Shown piece by piece: positions 36,497-44,879 of a stretch of DNA of 64,000 nt. A program made the translations under genes and the position numbers. Source of the stretch: Clostridia bacterium (GTDB taxonomy: Bacteria > Bacillota > Clostridia > Lutisporales > Lutisporaceae); the NCBI GenBank assembly GCA_035628995.1, contig DASPIR010000010.1:203560-267559 (forward strand), in the 5' to 3' direction. Positions within the stretch are counted from its first letter, which is position 1; each line of letters begins with the position of its first letter. The notes under the pieces are model-generated. The model saw only the letters and a list, made by a program, of their open reading frames with translations, was not told where the DNA came from and did not search any database.

Positions 36497-37251
36497 TAAT
36501 GTTCTCAGACAATCCTCAATCAATATTAAAAGCTTTCATGCTCACCAAGCTTACAGGAGATACGGTAATAACAGCGGGCAGCAGCAGTCTTCTTCTTTTT
36601 AGCGGGGATGCAGTAATCAATACAGACAGCTATGACCTTGAAGCGTTGGCGCAGCAATACAAGGAGCAATTTCACAGGAATGCTGATTGGCTTCATACTC
36701 ACAAGGGCAATGAACTGATGCATGTGATATATAAAGCCCTTAAACATAGCTCCGAGAGCAAATACTCTGTTATATTCAAAGCAGTTGAAGATGCTTTTAC
36801 AAAAGGCATTGACTACTGTCTGCAAGGGGCTTCTCAGTACAGTAAAAAGCTCAACTCCCTTTGCAGCGATGTCAACCACGAGGTCTACAGAATGATGGGT
36901 TTTATAAGATTCAAGCCGGCTGGAGAGAAGTGCCTTGTCGCCAAGCCTCTTCTCTATCACGATACCGTCGATCTTATACTCAAGGAATTTCAGGGCAGAT
37001 ACCCCAATCATCGTGTTGTCATCCTTGCCGATCAACATTCAAGAGCAATAGAAAACGGCCTCCTATTCGATGTGGACTTTGAAGCTTACGAAAAATATTC
37101 AAAAGAAGATATTTATGACTCTGTCTGGGAAGAATACTATAAGTCCCAGTATATAGAACCGAAGAAAAATATGCAGCTCGCCGCAGCAAAGATACCGAAA
37201 AAATACTGGGATTGGATGCCGGAGGGAAAGATACTGAAAAGTGAAGAGTAA
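36493..37251 (+). CDS. DUF4130/TIGR03915-type putative DNA repair protein
   Basis: A 252-residue partner of the radical SAM protein, coupled to it by a four-base overlap. The C-terminal half shows the DUF4130 pattern: VYRMMGFIRFKPAGEKCLVAKPLLYHDTVDLILKEFQGRYPNHRVVILADQHSRAIENG, read here as separate motifs (RMMGFIRF, LYHDTVDL, RYPNHRVVILAD). It ends in KKYWDWMPEG, which is highly characteristic. In other bacteria this domain is fused to a uracil-DNA glycosylase-like domain; here no such domain is attached or adjacent. Co-induction by the SOS response is expected. Confidence 0.88.
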   Translation: MIMFSDNPQSILKAFMLTKLTGDTVITAGSSSLLLFSGDAVINTDSYDLEALAQQYKEQFHRNADWLHTHKGNELMHVIYKALKHSSESKYSVIFKAVEDAFTKGIDYCLQGASQYSKKLNSLCSDVNHEVYRMMGFIRFKPAGEKCLVAKPLLYHDTVDLILKEFQGRYPNHRVVILADQHSRAIENGLLFDVDFEAYEKYSKEDIYDSVWEEYYKSQYIEPKKNMQLAAAKIPKKYWDWMPEGKILKSEE

Positions 37252-37280
37252 CATAAAACTACTTAATTAAGAGGTGATTT

Positions 37281-38453
37281 ATGTTTAAGCTTATAAGGAA
37301 TGTGGACGTATATGAACCAAAATATGAGGGCAAGAAGGATATTCTTATCTGCAATGATAAAATCATTAAAATTGCTGACTCTATCGATTTCCCTGCTGGT
37401 TTTAATACAGAAACAATTGATGGGAGCGGCTTTAAGGCCGTTCCGGGCTTTGTTGACCAACATGTTCACTTATCTGGGGGTGGCGGTGAAGGTGGGCCTA
37501 GCACCAGAACCCCCGACATTAGAATAACCGAACTTACTACCGCTGGTATTACTACTGCCGTGGGTCTTCTTGGTACCGATGGGGTCACTAGAAGTATGGA
37601 AGCACTGCTATCAAAAGCAAAGGCTCTTGAAGATGAAGGTATAACCACTTACATTTATAGCGGCTGCTACGCATTACCATTCAAAACCATTACTGGTTCT
37701 GTAGAATCTGACCTTATCCTAATAGATAAAGTCATTGGAGTGGGTGAAGTAGCAATATCCGATCACCGCTCCTCTCAACCCAGCTTGGATGATCTCAAAA
37801 AATTGGCAGCACATACTAGAGTGGGTGGATTACTTTCTAAAAAGGCAGGGATTGTTCATCTTCATTTAGGGGAAGGTCCCGATGGTATAAAGCCCCTTAT
37901 GGAAATTGCTAAGACCACAGAGATTCCAGCCAAGCAATTCATGCCAACGCATATGAACAGAGCCAGACATCTTGTAGAACAGAGTATGGAATTTATCAAG
38001 ATGGGAGGTTTCGTAGATTTGACCTCTGATTTCTATAAGAGCGAAAAGCTGCCGGACTGTATGAGCATAGGCGATGCACTAAAGCTTTATTTAAAAAATG
38101 GTATACCCCTGGATCATGTATGTGCCAGCTCTGATGCCAATGGAAGCATTCCCATTTTTGATGAAAATGAAACCCTCATAAGCATTGATATAGGACGTGC
38201 AGCAGTCTTGCATAAGGACATAAGAAGTGCAATACAGGATGGCATAGTTACGTTGGAACAGGGTTTGAGCCTTATTACACAGAACCCTGCAAAGGCACTT
38301 AAATTGTATCCTCGCAAGGGTACAGTCAGGGAGAATTCTGACGCTGACATAGTACTGCTTGACAGCGATCTTAACATTCATACTGTTATTGCAAAAGGGC
38401 AAATAATGGTTAAGAATCATGAAGCAATCGTCAAAGGTTTCTTTGAAAAGTAA
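37281..38453 (+). CDS. iadA: Beta-aspartyl-peptidase (isoaspartyl dipeptidase)
   Basis: A 390-residue amidohydrolase-superfamily zinc enzyme that cleaves beta-aspartyl dipeptides from damaged or digested proteins. Motifs are PGFVDQHVHLSGGGGEGG (metal ligands and the IadA glycine loop, near residue 60), GEVAISDHRSS, GIVHLHLGEG, MPTHMNR and ASSDANGS. Length and motif order match IadA. GAGGTG is seven bases before the ATG. It is 29 bases after the DUF4130 gene and could be read through from it. It fits the peptide-consuming lifestyle. Confidence 0.93.
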   Translation: MFKLIRNVDVYEPKYEGKKDILICNDKIIKIADSIDFPAGFNTETIDGSGFKAVPGFVDQHVHLSGGGGEGGPSTRTPDIRITELTTAGITTAVGLLGTDGVTRSMEALLSKAKALEDEGITTYIYSGCYALPFKTITGSVESDLILIDKVIGVGEVAISDHRSSQPSLDDLKKLAAHTRVGGLLSKKAGIVHLHLGEGPDGIKPLMEIAKTTEIPAKQFMPTHMNRARHLVEQSMEFIKMGGFVDLTSDFYKSEKLPDCMSIGDALKLYLKNGIPLDHVCASSDANGSIPIFDENETLISIDIGRAAVLHKDIRSAIQDGIVTLEQGLSLITQNPAKALKLYPRKGTVRENSDADIVLLDSDLNIHTVIAKGQIMVKNHEAIVKGFFEK

Positions 38454-38480
38454 AGGCAGGTATGCACCTGCCTTTACTTT
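38447..38480. terminator. Shared bidirectional terminator embedding two stop codons
   Basis: AAAGTAAAGGCAGGT - ATGC - ACCTGCCTTTACTTT is a perfect 15-bp stem. The iadA stop (38451-38453) and the stop of the converging LTA-synthase-like gene (38474-38476) both lie inside it, so the hairpin is partly coding on both strands. Confidence 0.85.
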
Positions 38481-40375
38481 CTTAAATATTCTATTAGCTC
38501 ATTCACTAAATTATTTTCTATTATCAAATCTGAATACTCAAGGCTCTTTCTTGCAAGCTCCTTTTCTTTCTCCAGTTTTTCTATTGGATATTTTTCACCG
38601 GTTTTAACATCATATGCTACTCCATCTGCTGTAAGGCAAATGTATTTGTCAGTTATGAAATAACCATGCCTTAAAATTGCAATCCCCTCAGAAGAATTCA
38701 GCAAATCCCGGCCCAGCATTGGCATGCTGCTGCTGTCAACACCCATTACATTCAATATAGTCGGCATGAAATCCACGCCTCCGCCAGCTATATGTTTAGT
38801 CCCCTTATAGGTATTTCCCGGTATATGTATAATGAGCGGTACCTTCTGCTGTTTCACCCAGTTGAAATCATCCATAACACCCAATCCCAAGAATTCTCCC
38901 AGATACTCTTTTTTATCCTTCGGTATGGCAAAATGATCCCCATATATAGCCAGTACCGAGCGTTCCATAATTCCGCTTGCTTCCAGCCCCTCAATGAATT
39001 CTCCCAAGGCTTCGTCAGCATAGTGGATAGACTCAAGATAATTCCCTAAGAAAGTATCCTTGTACTCCCCTACATCAAACTTGCTGTAGTACTTTTCATC
39101 ATTGTCAAAGGGATAATGGCTGGTAAGGGTTATTAAGAGCGAGTAGTATGGCTCCTTATATTTCTCCAGTTGCTCAAGTGATTGTCTGAAGAAGGATTTA
39201 TCACTGAGTCCCATGCCAACTATCTCATCCTGCACTAAACTGTTCTTATTCACAAACTCATCAAATCCGAGTGTCTTGTACATTACGCTTCTATTCCAAA
39301 AGCCAGGCTTATACGCATGCATTGCCGAGGCATAATAGCCTTCCTGCTTCAGCCTTTTGGCAAGGGAATAGTACTCGTTTCCTGAAAACCTTATGTATGC
39401 TGAGCCTTCCTTTGCCGGAAACATAGATGCATTGGACAGGAGCTCGGCATCCGAGGTCCCCCCTCCCGCTGTCTCGGTATAGTAATTGTCGAAATATAGG
39501 CTGTTCTTTATCAGTTTGTTCAGATTTGGAGTAATCTCCTGTCCACTGATGCTTCTGTTTATAACAAACTCCTGAAGAGCTTCCACCTGAATCACTATTA
39601 AATTCTTATCCTTGCCTACGCCAAATAGCTTGGGGTTCTGCGGCTTATCAGCCTTTTTGCTATCTAAAAATTCACGTATGTTTATCTTATTGTCCTCGGT
39701 TACCGGCATTGCCTCTTTGTCCTTCGACTTTACAAACTTAAAGGCATCAATACTGTGGAAGCTCAACAGTCCAATATTCTGCACGATATATACCCTGTCA
39801 TAAAATGAGCTCAGTATAAAGGGTTGTGTTTTCAACAAGCTAAATATGCCGTAGCTGCAAAGTCCAAAGCCTATTACAAATGCAAAAACGAAACGTATAA
39901 TTCTTTTTCTATAGGCTATATTGCTGCGTCTGCTCACACTTTTGCTAACATTAAGTATTAAAGGTATTATAAAAAGGTCTAGTGCAAATATCAGATCGGA
40001 TATATGCAGCAGACTGACTACACTGCTTTTCACTGAGGTTACACTGGAGGCTTGAGTTAAAACATTCATTGAGAGCACATCAGTAAAATACCTGTAAAAC
40101 AGCATATCTGCTATTATGATAAGCGTGACTGCGATATCAATCAAATACAGAAAAGTCAACCGAGCTGTCTTAGGTATAAGACCAGTCCAGCATACAAGTA
40201 CAAGTACTGTACCCACAACAGAGGCGAACAATGCAATATTCTTAATGCTGCTGCTTTCCATTATCCCATTGAAAACCAGAAGCTTCAACGCAATAAATAT
40301 AAAGAATAAGTGGATTTCATTACTCATACTGTTTTTTATTAACTCAATAACTCTATTCCTATTAATGTGCTTCAT
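38474..40375 (-). CDS. LTA synthase family sulfatase-like membrane protein
   Basis: A 633-residue protein with five N-terminal membrane helices (residues about 20-220) and an extracellular alkaline-phosphatase/sulfatase domain, the layout of LtaS/YflE/YqgS glycerophosphate transferases. Metal and catalytic features are NLIVIQVEALQEFV (Glu ligand), the nucleophile Thr in TAGGGTSDAELLS, YASAMHAYKPGFWNR and LAIYGDHFAIP. It would polymerise or modify glycerol-phosphate chains on lipid anchors at the cell surface. It is monocistronic and convergent with iadA. Which of the LTA synthase paralogue roles applies cannot be told from sequence. Confidence 0.9.
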   Translation of the reverse strand: MKHINRNRVIELIKNSMSNEIHLFFIFIALKLLVFNGIMESSSIKNIALFASVVGTVLVLVCWTGLIPKTARLTFLYLIDIAVTLIIIADMLFYRYFTDVLSMNVLTQASSVTSVKSSVVSLLHISDLIFALDLFIIPLILNVSKSVSRRSNIAYRKRIIRFVFAFVIGFGLCSYGIFSLLKTQPFILSSFYDRVYIVQNIGLLSFHSIDAFKFVKSKDKEAMPVTEDNKINIREFLDSKKADKPQNPKLFGVGKDKNLIVIQVEALQEFVINRSISGQEITPNLNKLIKNSLYFDNYYTETAGGGTSDAELLSNASMFPAKEGSAYIRFSGNEYYSLAKRLKQEGYYASAMHAYKPGFWNRSVMYKTLGFDEFVNKNSLVQDEIVGMGLSDKSFFRQSLEQLEKYKEPYYSLLITLTSHYPFDNDEKYYSKFDVGEYKDTFLGNYLESIHYADEALGEFIEGLEASGIMERSVLAIYGDHFAIPKDKKEYLGEFLGLGVMDDFNWVKQQKVPLIIHIPGNTYKGTKHIAGGGVDFMPTILNVMGVDSSSMPMLGRDLLNSSEGIAILRHGYFITDKYICLTADGVAYDVKTGEKYPIEKLEKEKELARKSLEYSDLIIENNLVNELIEYLRK

Positions 40376-40474
40376 TGTATCATCCTCGAATCAATGTGTA
40401 TTTTATGTATTTATACGATTGCAACAAAGTATATTCTACATCAATCAAAAAAATTATACAAGCTCTGATAAAAT

Positions 40475-40503
40475 GAAAAAAGCGCTCAAATGAGCGCTTT
40501 TCA
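40475..40503. terminator. Terminator of the DUF1015 gene
   Basis: AAAAGCGCTCA - AA - TGAGCGCTTTT is an 11-bp stem flanked by A and T runs, so it can terminate in both directions. It lies directly after the DUF1015 stop codon. Confidence 0.85.
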
Positions 40504-41748
40504 TTAAAGTTCGTGGATGAACAACCCGCTTCTCAGCTTTGGTTCAAACCAAGTTGACTTAGGCGGCATTACCTGGCCTGCGTCAGCTATGGACATAAGG
40601 TCATCAATTGTAGTAGGACACATGGAGAAAGCGACCTTCATTCCGACGCTGACTCTTCTCTCAAGCTCCTTGAGACCCCTGATGCCTCCGACAAAGTCTA
40701 TCCTCTTGTCAGTCCTTGGGTCCTGTATCCCCAGTATTGGGCTAAGCAGGTTATTTTGCATAATAGATACGTCAAGCCTGTCGACAGGGTCATTTTCATT
40801 GAAGGTTCCTGCTTTGGCTGTCAGCTTATACCATTTACCATCCAAATACATCCCGAAGGTATGCTTAGTGGAAGGCTTGTAAGGTTCGTTACCATTATAT
40901 GCTTCTACGACGAATTTTTCGCCGACCTTTTTTGCAAACTCCTCAGAGCTATTGCTGTTCAAATCCTTCACTACCCTGTTGTAGTCCATTATATACAGCT
41001 GCTCGTCTGGGAAAAGCACTGAAAGGAAGAAATTGAATTCTTCATCGCCCTTAAAATTAGGAAACTCTTCTCTTCTTTTAAGACCTACCTTTACAGCAGA
41101 AGCCGAACGATGATGTCCGTCAGCTATATATAAATAATCAATAGCAGCAAATTCCGCTTCCAGCTTTTTAATAACAGCTTCATCATCAATTACCCACACT
41201 GTATGGCCTATCTTGTCTTCGGATACGAAGTCATATACGGCCTTGTGCTTTGTCATCCAGCTGTCCACCATGTCGTTGATTGCCTTCTTAGCCCTGTATG
41301 TAAGGAATATAGGACCTGTGTTGGCGTTGCAGTAATCAACATGGTTTATCCTGTCCTGCTCTTTGTCTGCTCTGGTAAATTCATGCTTCTTAATTATATT
41401 GTTGATATAATCATCTATTGAGTTGCAGCCAACAAGACCAATCTGAGCACGACCATTCATCATCTGCTTGTATATGTACAGATAGTTGTTCTTGTCCTGC
41501 TGTAGAATTCCGTCCTTTATCATGCCTCTCATGTTGTCTCTGGCTTTTTCATATACGCTCTTGTCATAGTGATCTATTGATGGGTCAAGGTCTATCTCTG
41601 CTTTGTCGACATGCAGAAATGAATACGGGTTGCCCTTAACCATTTCTCTTGCTTCATCACTGTCCATTACATCGTAAGGAAGAGCCGCTACCTTATCCGC
41701 CAGCTCCGTTGTAGGCCTAATTGCCTTAAATGCTTTTAATATCGCCAT
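40504..41748 (-). CDS. DUF1015 family protein
   Basis: A 414-residue cytoplasmic protein matching the DUF1015 family (MAILKAFKAIRPTTELADKVAALPYDVMDSDEAREMV, given here in part: KVAALPYDV). Other family landmarks are NPYSFLHVDKAEID, YIADGHHRSASAVK and a C-terminal FSMCPTTIDDLMSIADAGQVMPPKSTWFEPKLRSG (short form: MPPKSTWF). The family is often placed next to phosphoglycerate dehydrogenase and a class V aminotransferase in Clostridia, which suggests a role in serine metabolism. No activity is established to my knowledge. It is 11 bases downstream of the dehydrogenase gene. Confidence 0.88.
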   Translation of the reverse strand: MAILKAFKAIRPTTELADKVAALPYDVMDSDEAREMVKGNPYSFLHVDKAEIDLDPSIDHYDKSVYEKARDNMRGMIKDGILQQDKNNYLYIYKQMMNGRAQIGLVGCNSIDDYINNIIKKHEFTRADKEQDRINHVDYCNANTGPIFLTYRAKKAINDMVDSWMTKHKAVYDFVSEDKIGHTVWVIDDEAVIKKLEAEFAAIDYLYIADGHHRSASAVKVGLKRREEFPNFKGDEEFNFFLSVLFPDEQLYIMDYNRVVKDLNSNSSEEFAKKVGEKFVVEAYNGNEPYKPSTKHTFGMYLDGKWYKLTAKAGTFNENDPVDRLDVSIMQNNLLSPILGIQDPRTDKRIDFVGGIRGLKELERRVSVGMKVAFSMCPTTIDDLMSIADAGQVMPPKSTWFEPKLRSGLFIHEL

Positions 41749-41759
41749 TATTTTCTCCC

Positions 41760-42671
41760 CTATTCAAAGTGTTTTTGAATAATCTGTACGATTTCCTCAC
41801 CTATTCGTTCCTGAGCTTCCATAGTTGAAGCTCCTATATGAGGTGTAAGAGAAATCTTTTCATGTGTATATATTCTTTCATTCTTTGTTGGTTCCTCTTC
41901 AAATACGTCAAGAGCAGCAGCAGCAACCTTTCCTGAATCAAGAGCATTTAACAGTGCGTTTTCGCATACAACTCCGCCCCTTGCTGCATTTACAATATAA
42001 ACTCCGTCTTTCATCTTAGCAAACTGTGCTTCACCAATAACAGCCAGCTTATCCTTTGAACCCGGTATATGTATTGATATGAAGTCTGAAATTTCCAAAA
42101 GATCATCCAATGTCATGAACTTGAAGTGGTCAAAGCCCTCCATAACACCCATGATATCTGTATAAACAACCTTCATTCCCAAAGCATATGCTCTTTTTGC
42201 AACTTCTCTTGCAATTCTTCCAAAGCCGATAAGCCCTAAAGTCTTTCCTGCAAGCTCGATTCCTTCATACTTCTTTTTATTCCACTGTCCTAATCTCATT
42301 GTATGATTTGCAATATGAAGATATCTTGCCATGCAGAACATATGTCCAATTGCTAACTCCGCTACAGATGCGCTGCTTGCATTTGGCGTATTGGTTACAG
42401 TTATTCCGTTCAGCTTTGCATAGTCTACGTCAATATTGTCAACTCCAACACCGCCGCGTATAACCAGCTTCAATCTTCCAGTTTCCAAAGCTGCATCTAT
42501 TATTGGCTGCCTTATTTTTGTAGCTGAACGTACTACGACTGCATCAAATTCTTTTATCTGGCTTTTCAATTCTTCCGGCTCATAGAACTGCTCCACTACC
42601 TCAAAGCCGCTGCTTTTCAGCTTGTCTATACCGGATTTCTCCATGCCGTCAGTTACTAATATTCTTTTCAT
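41760..42671 (-). CDS. serA: D-3-phosphoglycerate dehydrogenase-like D-2-hydroxyacid dehydrogenase
   Basis: A 303-residue short-form NAD-dependent dehydrogenase, lacking the ACT and ASB regulatory domains of long SerA proteins. It has VVVRSATKIRQPIIDAA, VIRGGVGVDNIDVDYA, the Rossmann motif KTLGLIGFGRIAREVA and the catalytic region NAARGGVVCENALLNAL. The catalytic His lies in LTPHIGAST. It would oxidise 3-phosphoglycerate in serine synthesis, and the missing ACT domain implies no serine feedback. It is upstream of DUF1015; the aminotransferase expected beside it is 13.4 kb away at 56120. Start follows AGGTAGGGGAAGT. Confidence 0.82.
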   Translation of the reverse strand: MKRILVTDGMEKSGIDKLKSSGFEVVEQFYEPEELKSQIKEFDAVVVRSATKIRQPIIDAALETGRLKLVIRGGVGVDNIDVDYAKLNGITVTNTPNASSASVAELAIGHMFCMARYLHIANHTMRLGQWNKKKYEGIELAGKTLGLIGFGRIAREVAKRAYALGMKVVYTDIMGVMEGFDHFKFMTLDDLLEISDFISIHIPGSKDKLAVIGEAQFAKMKDGVYIVNAARGGVVCENALLNALDSGKVAAAALDVFEEEPTKNERIYTHEKISLTPHIGASTMEAQERIGEEIVQIIQKHFE

Positions 42672-42870
42672 ACTTCCCCTACCTTTCCTCTCAAGTATTC
42701 TTGCTCACCTTTATTATATGTAATTGTGTAGCATTATTCAAACATTTTATATCTATTTTTTGTACAGCTTTGGATATAATAGCAACTCATTGTACGTTTA
42801 ATATGGACTTTATTCCGATTTTGTATTCGTCCAAGAGCTTTTGTATAGCACAATTGATAACTAGTATATC

Positions 42871-42923
42871 TAATAAAGAAAAGATAGAGGAAGCCAAACT
42901 AACTATTGACTTCTTCTATCTTT
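42871..42923 (-). terminator. Terminator of the peptide transporter/peptidase operon
   Basis: AAAGATAGAGGAAG and CTTCTTCTATCTTT pair with two mismatches around a 16-base loop. On the minus strand the stem is followed by TCTTTATTA, 16 bases after the stop of the last ATPase gene. A plausible terminator for the long operon. Confidence 0.65.
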
Positions 42924-42938
42924 ACACTCTTGATATAT

Positions 42939-43886
42939 TTAACAATAAAGATGGCACACAACACTGTGAACTCCATCAATAAGTATCGTAGGCGGAACCT
43001 CAGACTTGCAGATCTCCATTGCCTTACCACAGCGAGTATGGAAAGCACATCCGGAAGGTGGATTTGAAGGAGAAGGTAAATCTCCCTTCAGTATTATGGC
43101 CTTTTTTTTGTTTTCAAAATCCAAGGTAGGAATTGCCGATAGTAAAGCTTGGGTATAAGGATGCTTCTGATTTCTAAATATGTCATCCTTCGTTCCTATC
43201 TCTACTATTTTTCCCAAGTACATGACACCAATTGTGTTGCACATGTATTCAATTACACTGAGGTCATGAGATATAAATAAATAGGTAAGCTTATACCTTT
43301 CTTGCAACTCCTGAAGCAGATTAATGATTTGTGATTGTATTGAAACATCCAAGGCCGATACAGCTTCATCCAAAATAATGAACTTAGGATTTAGCGCCAG
43401 CGCCCGTGCGATACCTATTCTCTGCCTTTGTCCCCCTGAAAATTCATGAGGATACCTTTTTGCATATCTTTTGTCCAATCCTACAACTTCCAGCAACTCA
43501 AGGACCCTCTTTTTTCTTTCTTCAGGAGTTCCTATCCCGTGGATGTTCAGAGGATCAATAAGAGTTCTTTCAACAGTCATCCTAGGGTTTAGTGAGGCGT
43601 ATGGGTCCTGAAAAACCATTTGGATGTCTCTCCTGAATTTTTTCATTTCACTTTTCTTCAGCTTGGTTATATCCGTACCATTGCATATTATCTCGCCGCT
43701 GGTTTCTTGGTATAGCCTGATAATAAGCCTTGCAACTGTGGTCTTTCCACAGCCTGATTCTCCAACCAGTCCAAAGGTCTCACCCTGTTCTATACTGAAA
43801 TTAACACCATCCACTGCCTTAACGCGCATATCCTTTTTTCCTCTAATGGGAAAGTGCTTCTTTAAATCCTTAACTTCTAAAATCAT
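42939..43886 (-). CDS. Oligopeptide/dipeptide ABC transporter ATP-binding protein (OppF/DppF type)
   Basis: A 315-residue ATPase of the peptide importer family. Walker A GESGCGKTT is near residue 40, signature LSGGQRQRIGIARAL reads here FSGGQRQRIGIARAL, Walker B FIILDEAVSALD. The C-terminal oligopeptide/dipeptide signature has cysteines in PSPSNPPSGCAFHTRCGKAMEIC that in relatives coordinate an iron-sulfur cluster. It pairs with the OppD-type ATPase six bases upstream and is the last gene of the cassette. Confidence 0.93.
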   Translation of the reverse strand: MILEVKDLKKHFPIRGKKDMRVKAVDGVNFSIEQGETFGLVGESGCGKTTVARLIIRLYQETSGEIICNGTDITKLKKSEMKKFRRDIQMVFQDPYASLNPRMTVERTLIDPLNIHGIGTPEERKKRVLELLEVVGLDKRYAKRYPHEFSGGQRQRIGIARALALNPKFIILDEAVSALDVSIQSQIINLLQELQERYKLTYLFISHDLSVIEYMCNTIGVMYLGKIVEIGTKDDIFRNQKHPYTQALLSAIPTLDFENKKKAIILKGDLPSPSNPPSGCAFHTRCGKAMEICKSEVPPTILIDGVHSVVCHLYC

Positions 43887-43891
43887 ATTCC

Positions 43892-44863
43892 CTACTCCTT
43901 ATCCTCACGAAAGCATCTACAGTAATGACCCTGTTCAACTTCAATCAGCTCAGGCTTTAATTGGGAGCATTTCTCTTTTGCCGCAAAACAACGGGGTTGG
44001 AATCTGCAGCCTAAAAGCTCATCAGCAGGGTGGGGAACTGTTCCCTCTATATACTTTAGTTTTTTATTGCTCATTCCTATACGTGGAATACAATCTAACA
44101 AATTTTTTGTATATGGATGCTGGGGATTCTTAAATATACTTGCTGTATCTGCCATCTCAACAAATTGCCCTGAATACATTACAATTACTTTTTGGCACAG
44201 TTCTGCAACCACTCCAAGATTGTGACTTATAAATACAACCGCCATATTGTCTTCCTCTGCCAAATTTTTTATCAAATCAAGAATCTGGGCTTGTATTGTA
44301 ACATCCAGTGCAGTAGTAGGTTCGTCTGCTATAAGTATCTTCGGCTTTAAAGCTATTGCCATTGCAATCATGATTCTCTGACGCATTCCACCTGAAAGCT
44401 GGTGGGGATAATCGTGGATAATCTCGCTTGCTCTGGGTATTCCAACTCTGTCAAGAAGCTCTACTGTTTTGACATTTATTGTTTTCTTATCCAAGGAAGT
44501 ATGGTTTCTGAATACTTCACCTATCTGATCTCCTATAGTAAATACAGGGTTTAGAGAAGTCATGGGCTCTTGGAATATCATAGATATCTCTTTGCCTCGG
44601 ATTTTAATCATTTCCTTTTCAGGAATGGCTAGCAAATCAGTATCCCCAAACAATATTTTTCCTTGGTCTATTCTACTATTATGTTTTGGTAAAAGCCTCA
44701 TTATGGAGAAAGAGGTTACGCTTTTACCGCTGCCGGATTCTCCTACTAAGCCAACAATTTCTCCCTTGTTTACACTGAAGGATACATCGTTTATTGCTTT
44801 AAGATATCCCAGCTCCGTTTTAAATGACGTTGTTAAATTCTGAATTTGCAATATTGGCGCCAT
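43892..44863 (-). CDS. Oligopeptide/dipeptide ABC transporter ATP-binding protein (OppD/DppD type)
   Basis: A 323-residue partner ATPase. It begins MAPILQIQNLTTSFKTELG, has Walker A GESGSGKS, signature LSGGMRQRIMIAMAIALKP, Walker B LIADEPTTALDVTIQ, and the C-terminal Cys motif HPADELLGCRFQPRCFAAKEKC. I start it at the ATG at 44863, with AGGATG seven bases upstream and 16 bases clear of the aminotransferase stop. A longer in-frame start would overlap that gene by 50 bases and add residues foreign to the family. Confidence 0.92.
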   Translation of the reverse strand: MAPILQIQNLTTSFKTELGYLKAINDVSFSVNKGEIVGLVGESGSGKSVTSFSIMRLLPKHNSRIDQGKILFGDTDLLAIPEKEMIKIRGKEISMIFQEPMTSLNPVFTIGDQIGEVFRNHTSLDKKTINVKTVELLDRVGIPRASEIIHDYPHQLSGGMRQRIMIAMAIALKPKILIADEPTTALDVTIQAQILDLIKNLAEEDNMAVVFISHNLGVVAELCQKVIVMYSGQFVEMADTASIFKNPQHPYTKNLLDCIPRIGMSNKKLKYIEGTVPHPADELLGCRFQPRCFAAKEKCSQLKPELIEVEQGHYCRCFREDKE

Positions 44864-44879
44864 ATGAACACATCCTACA

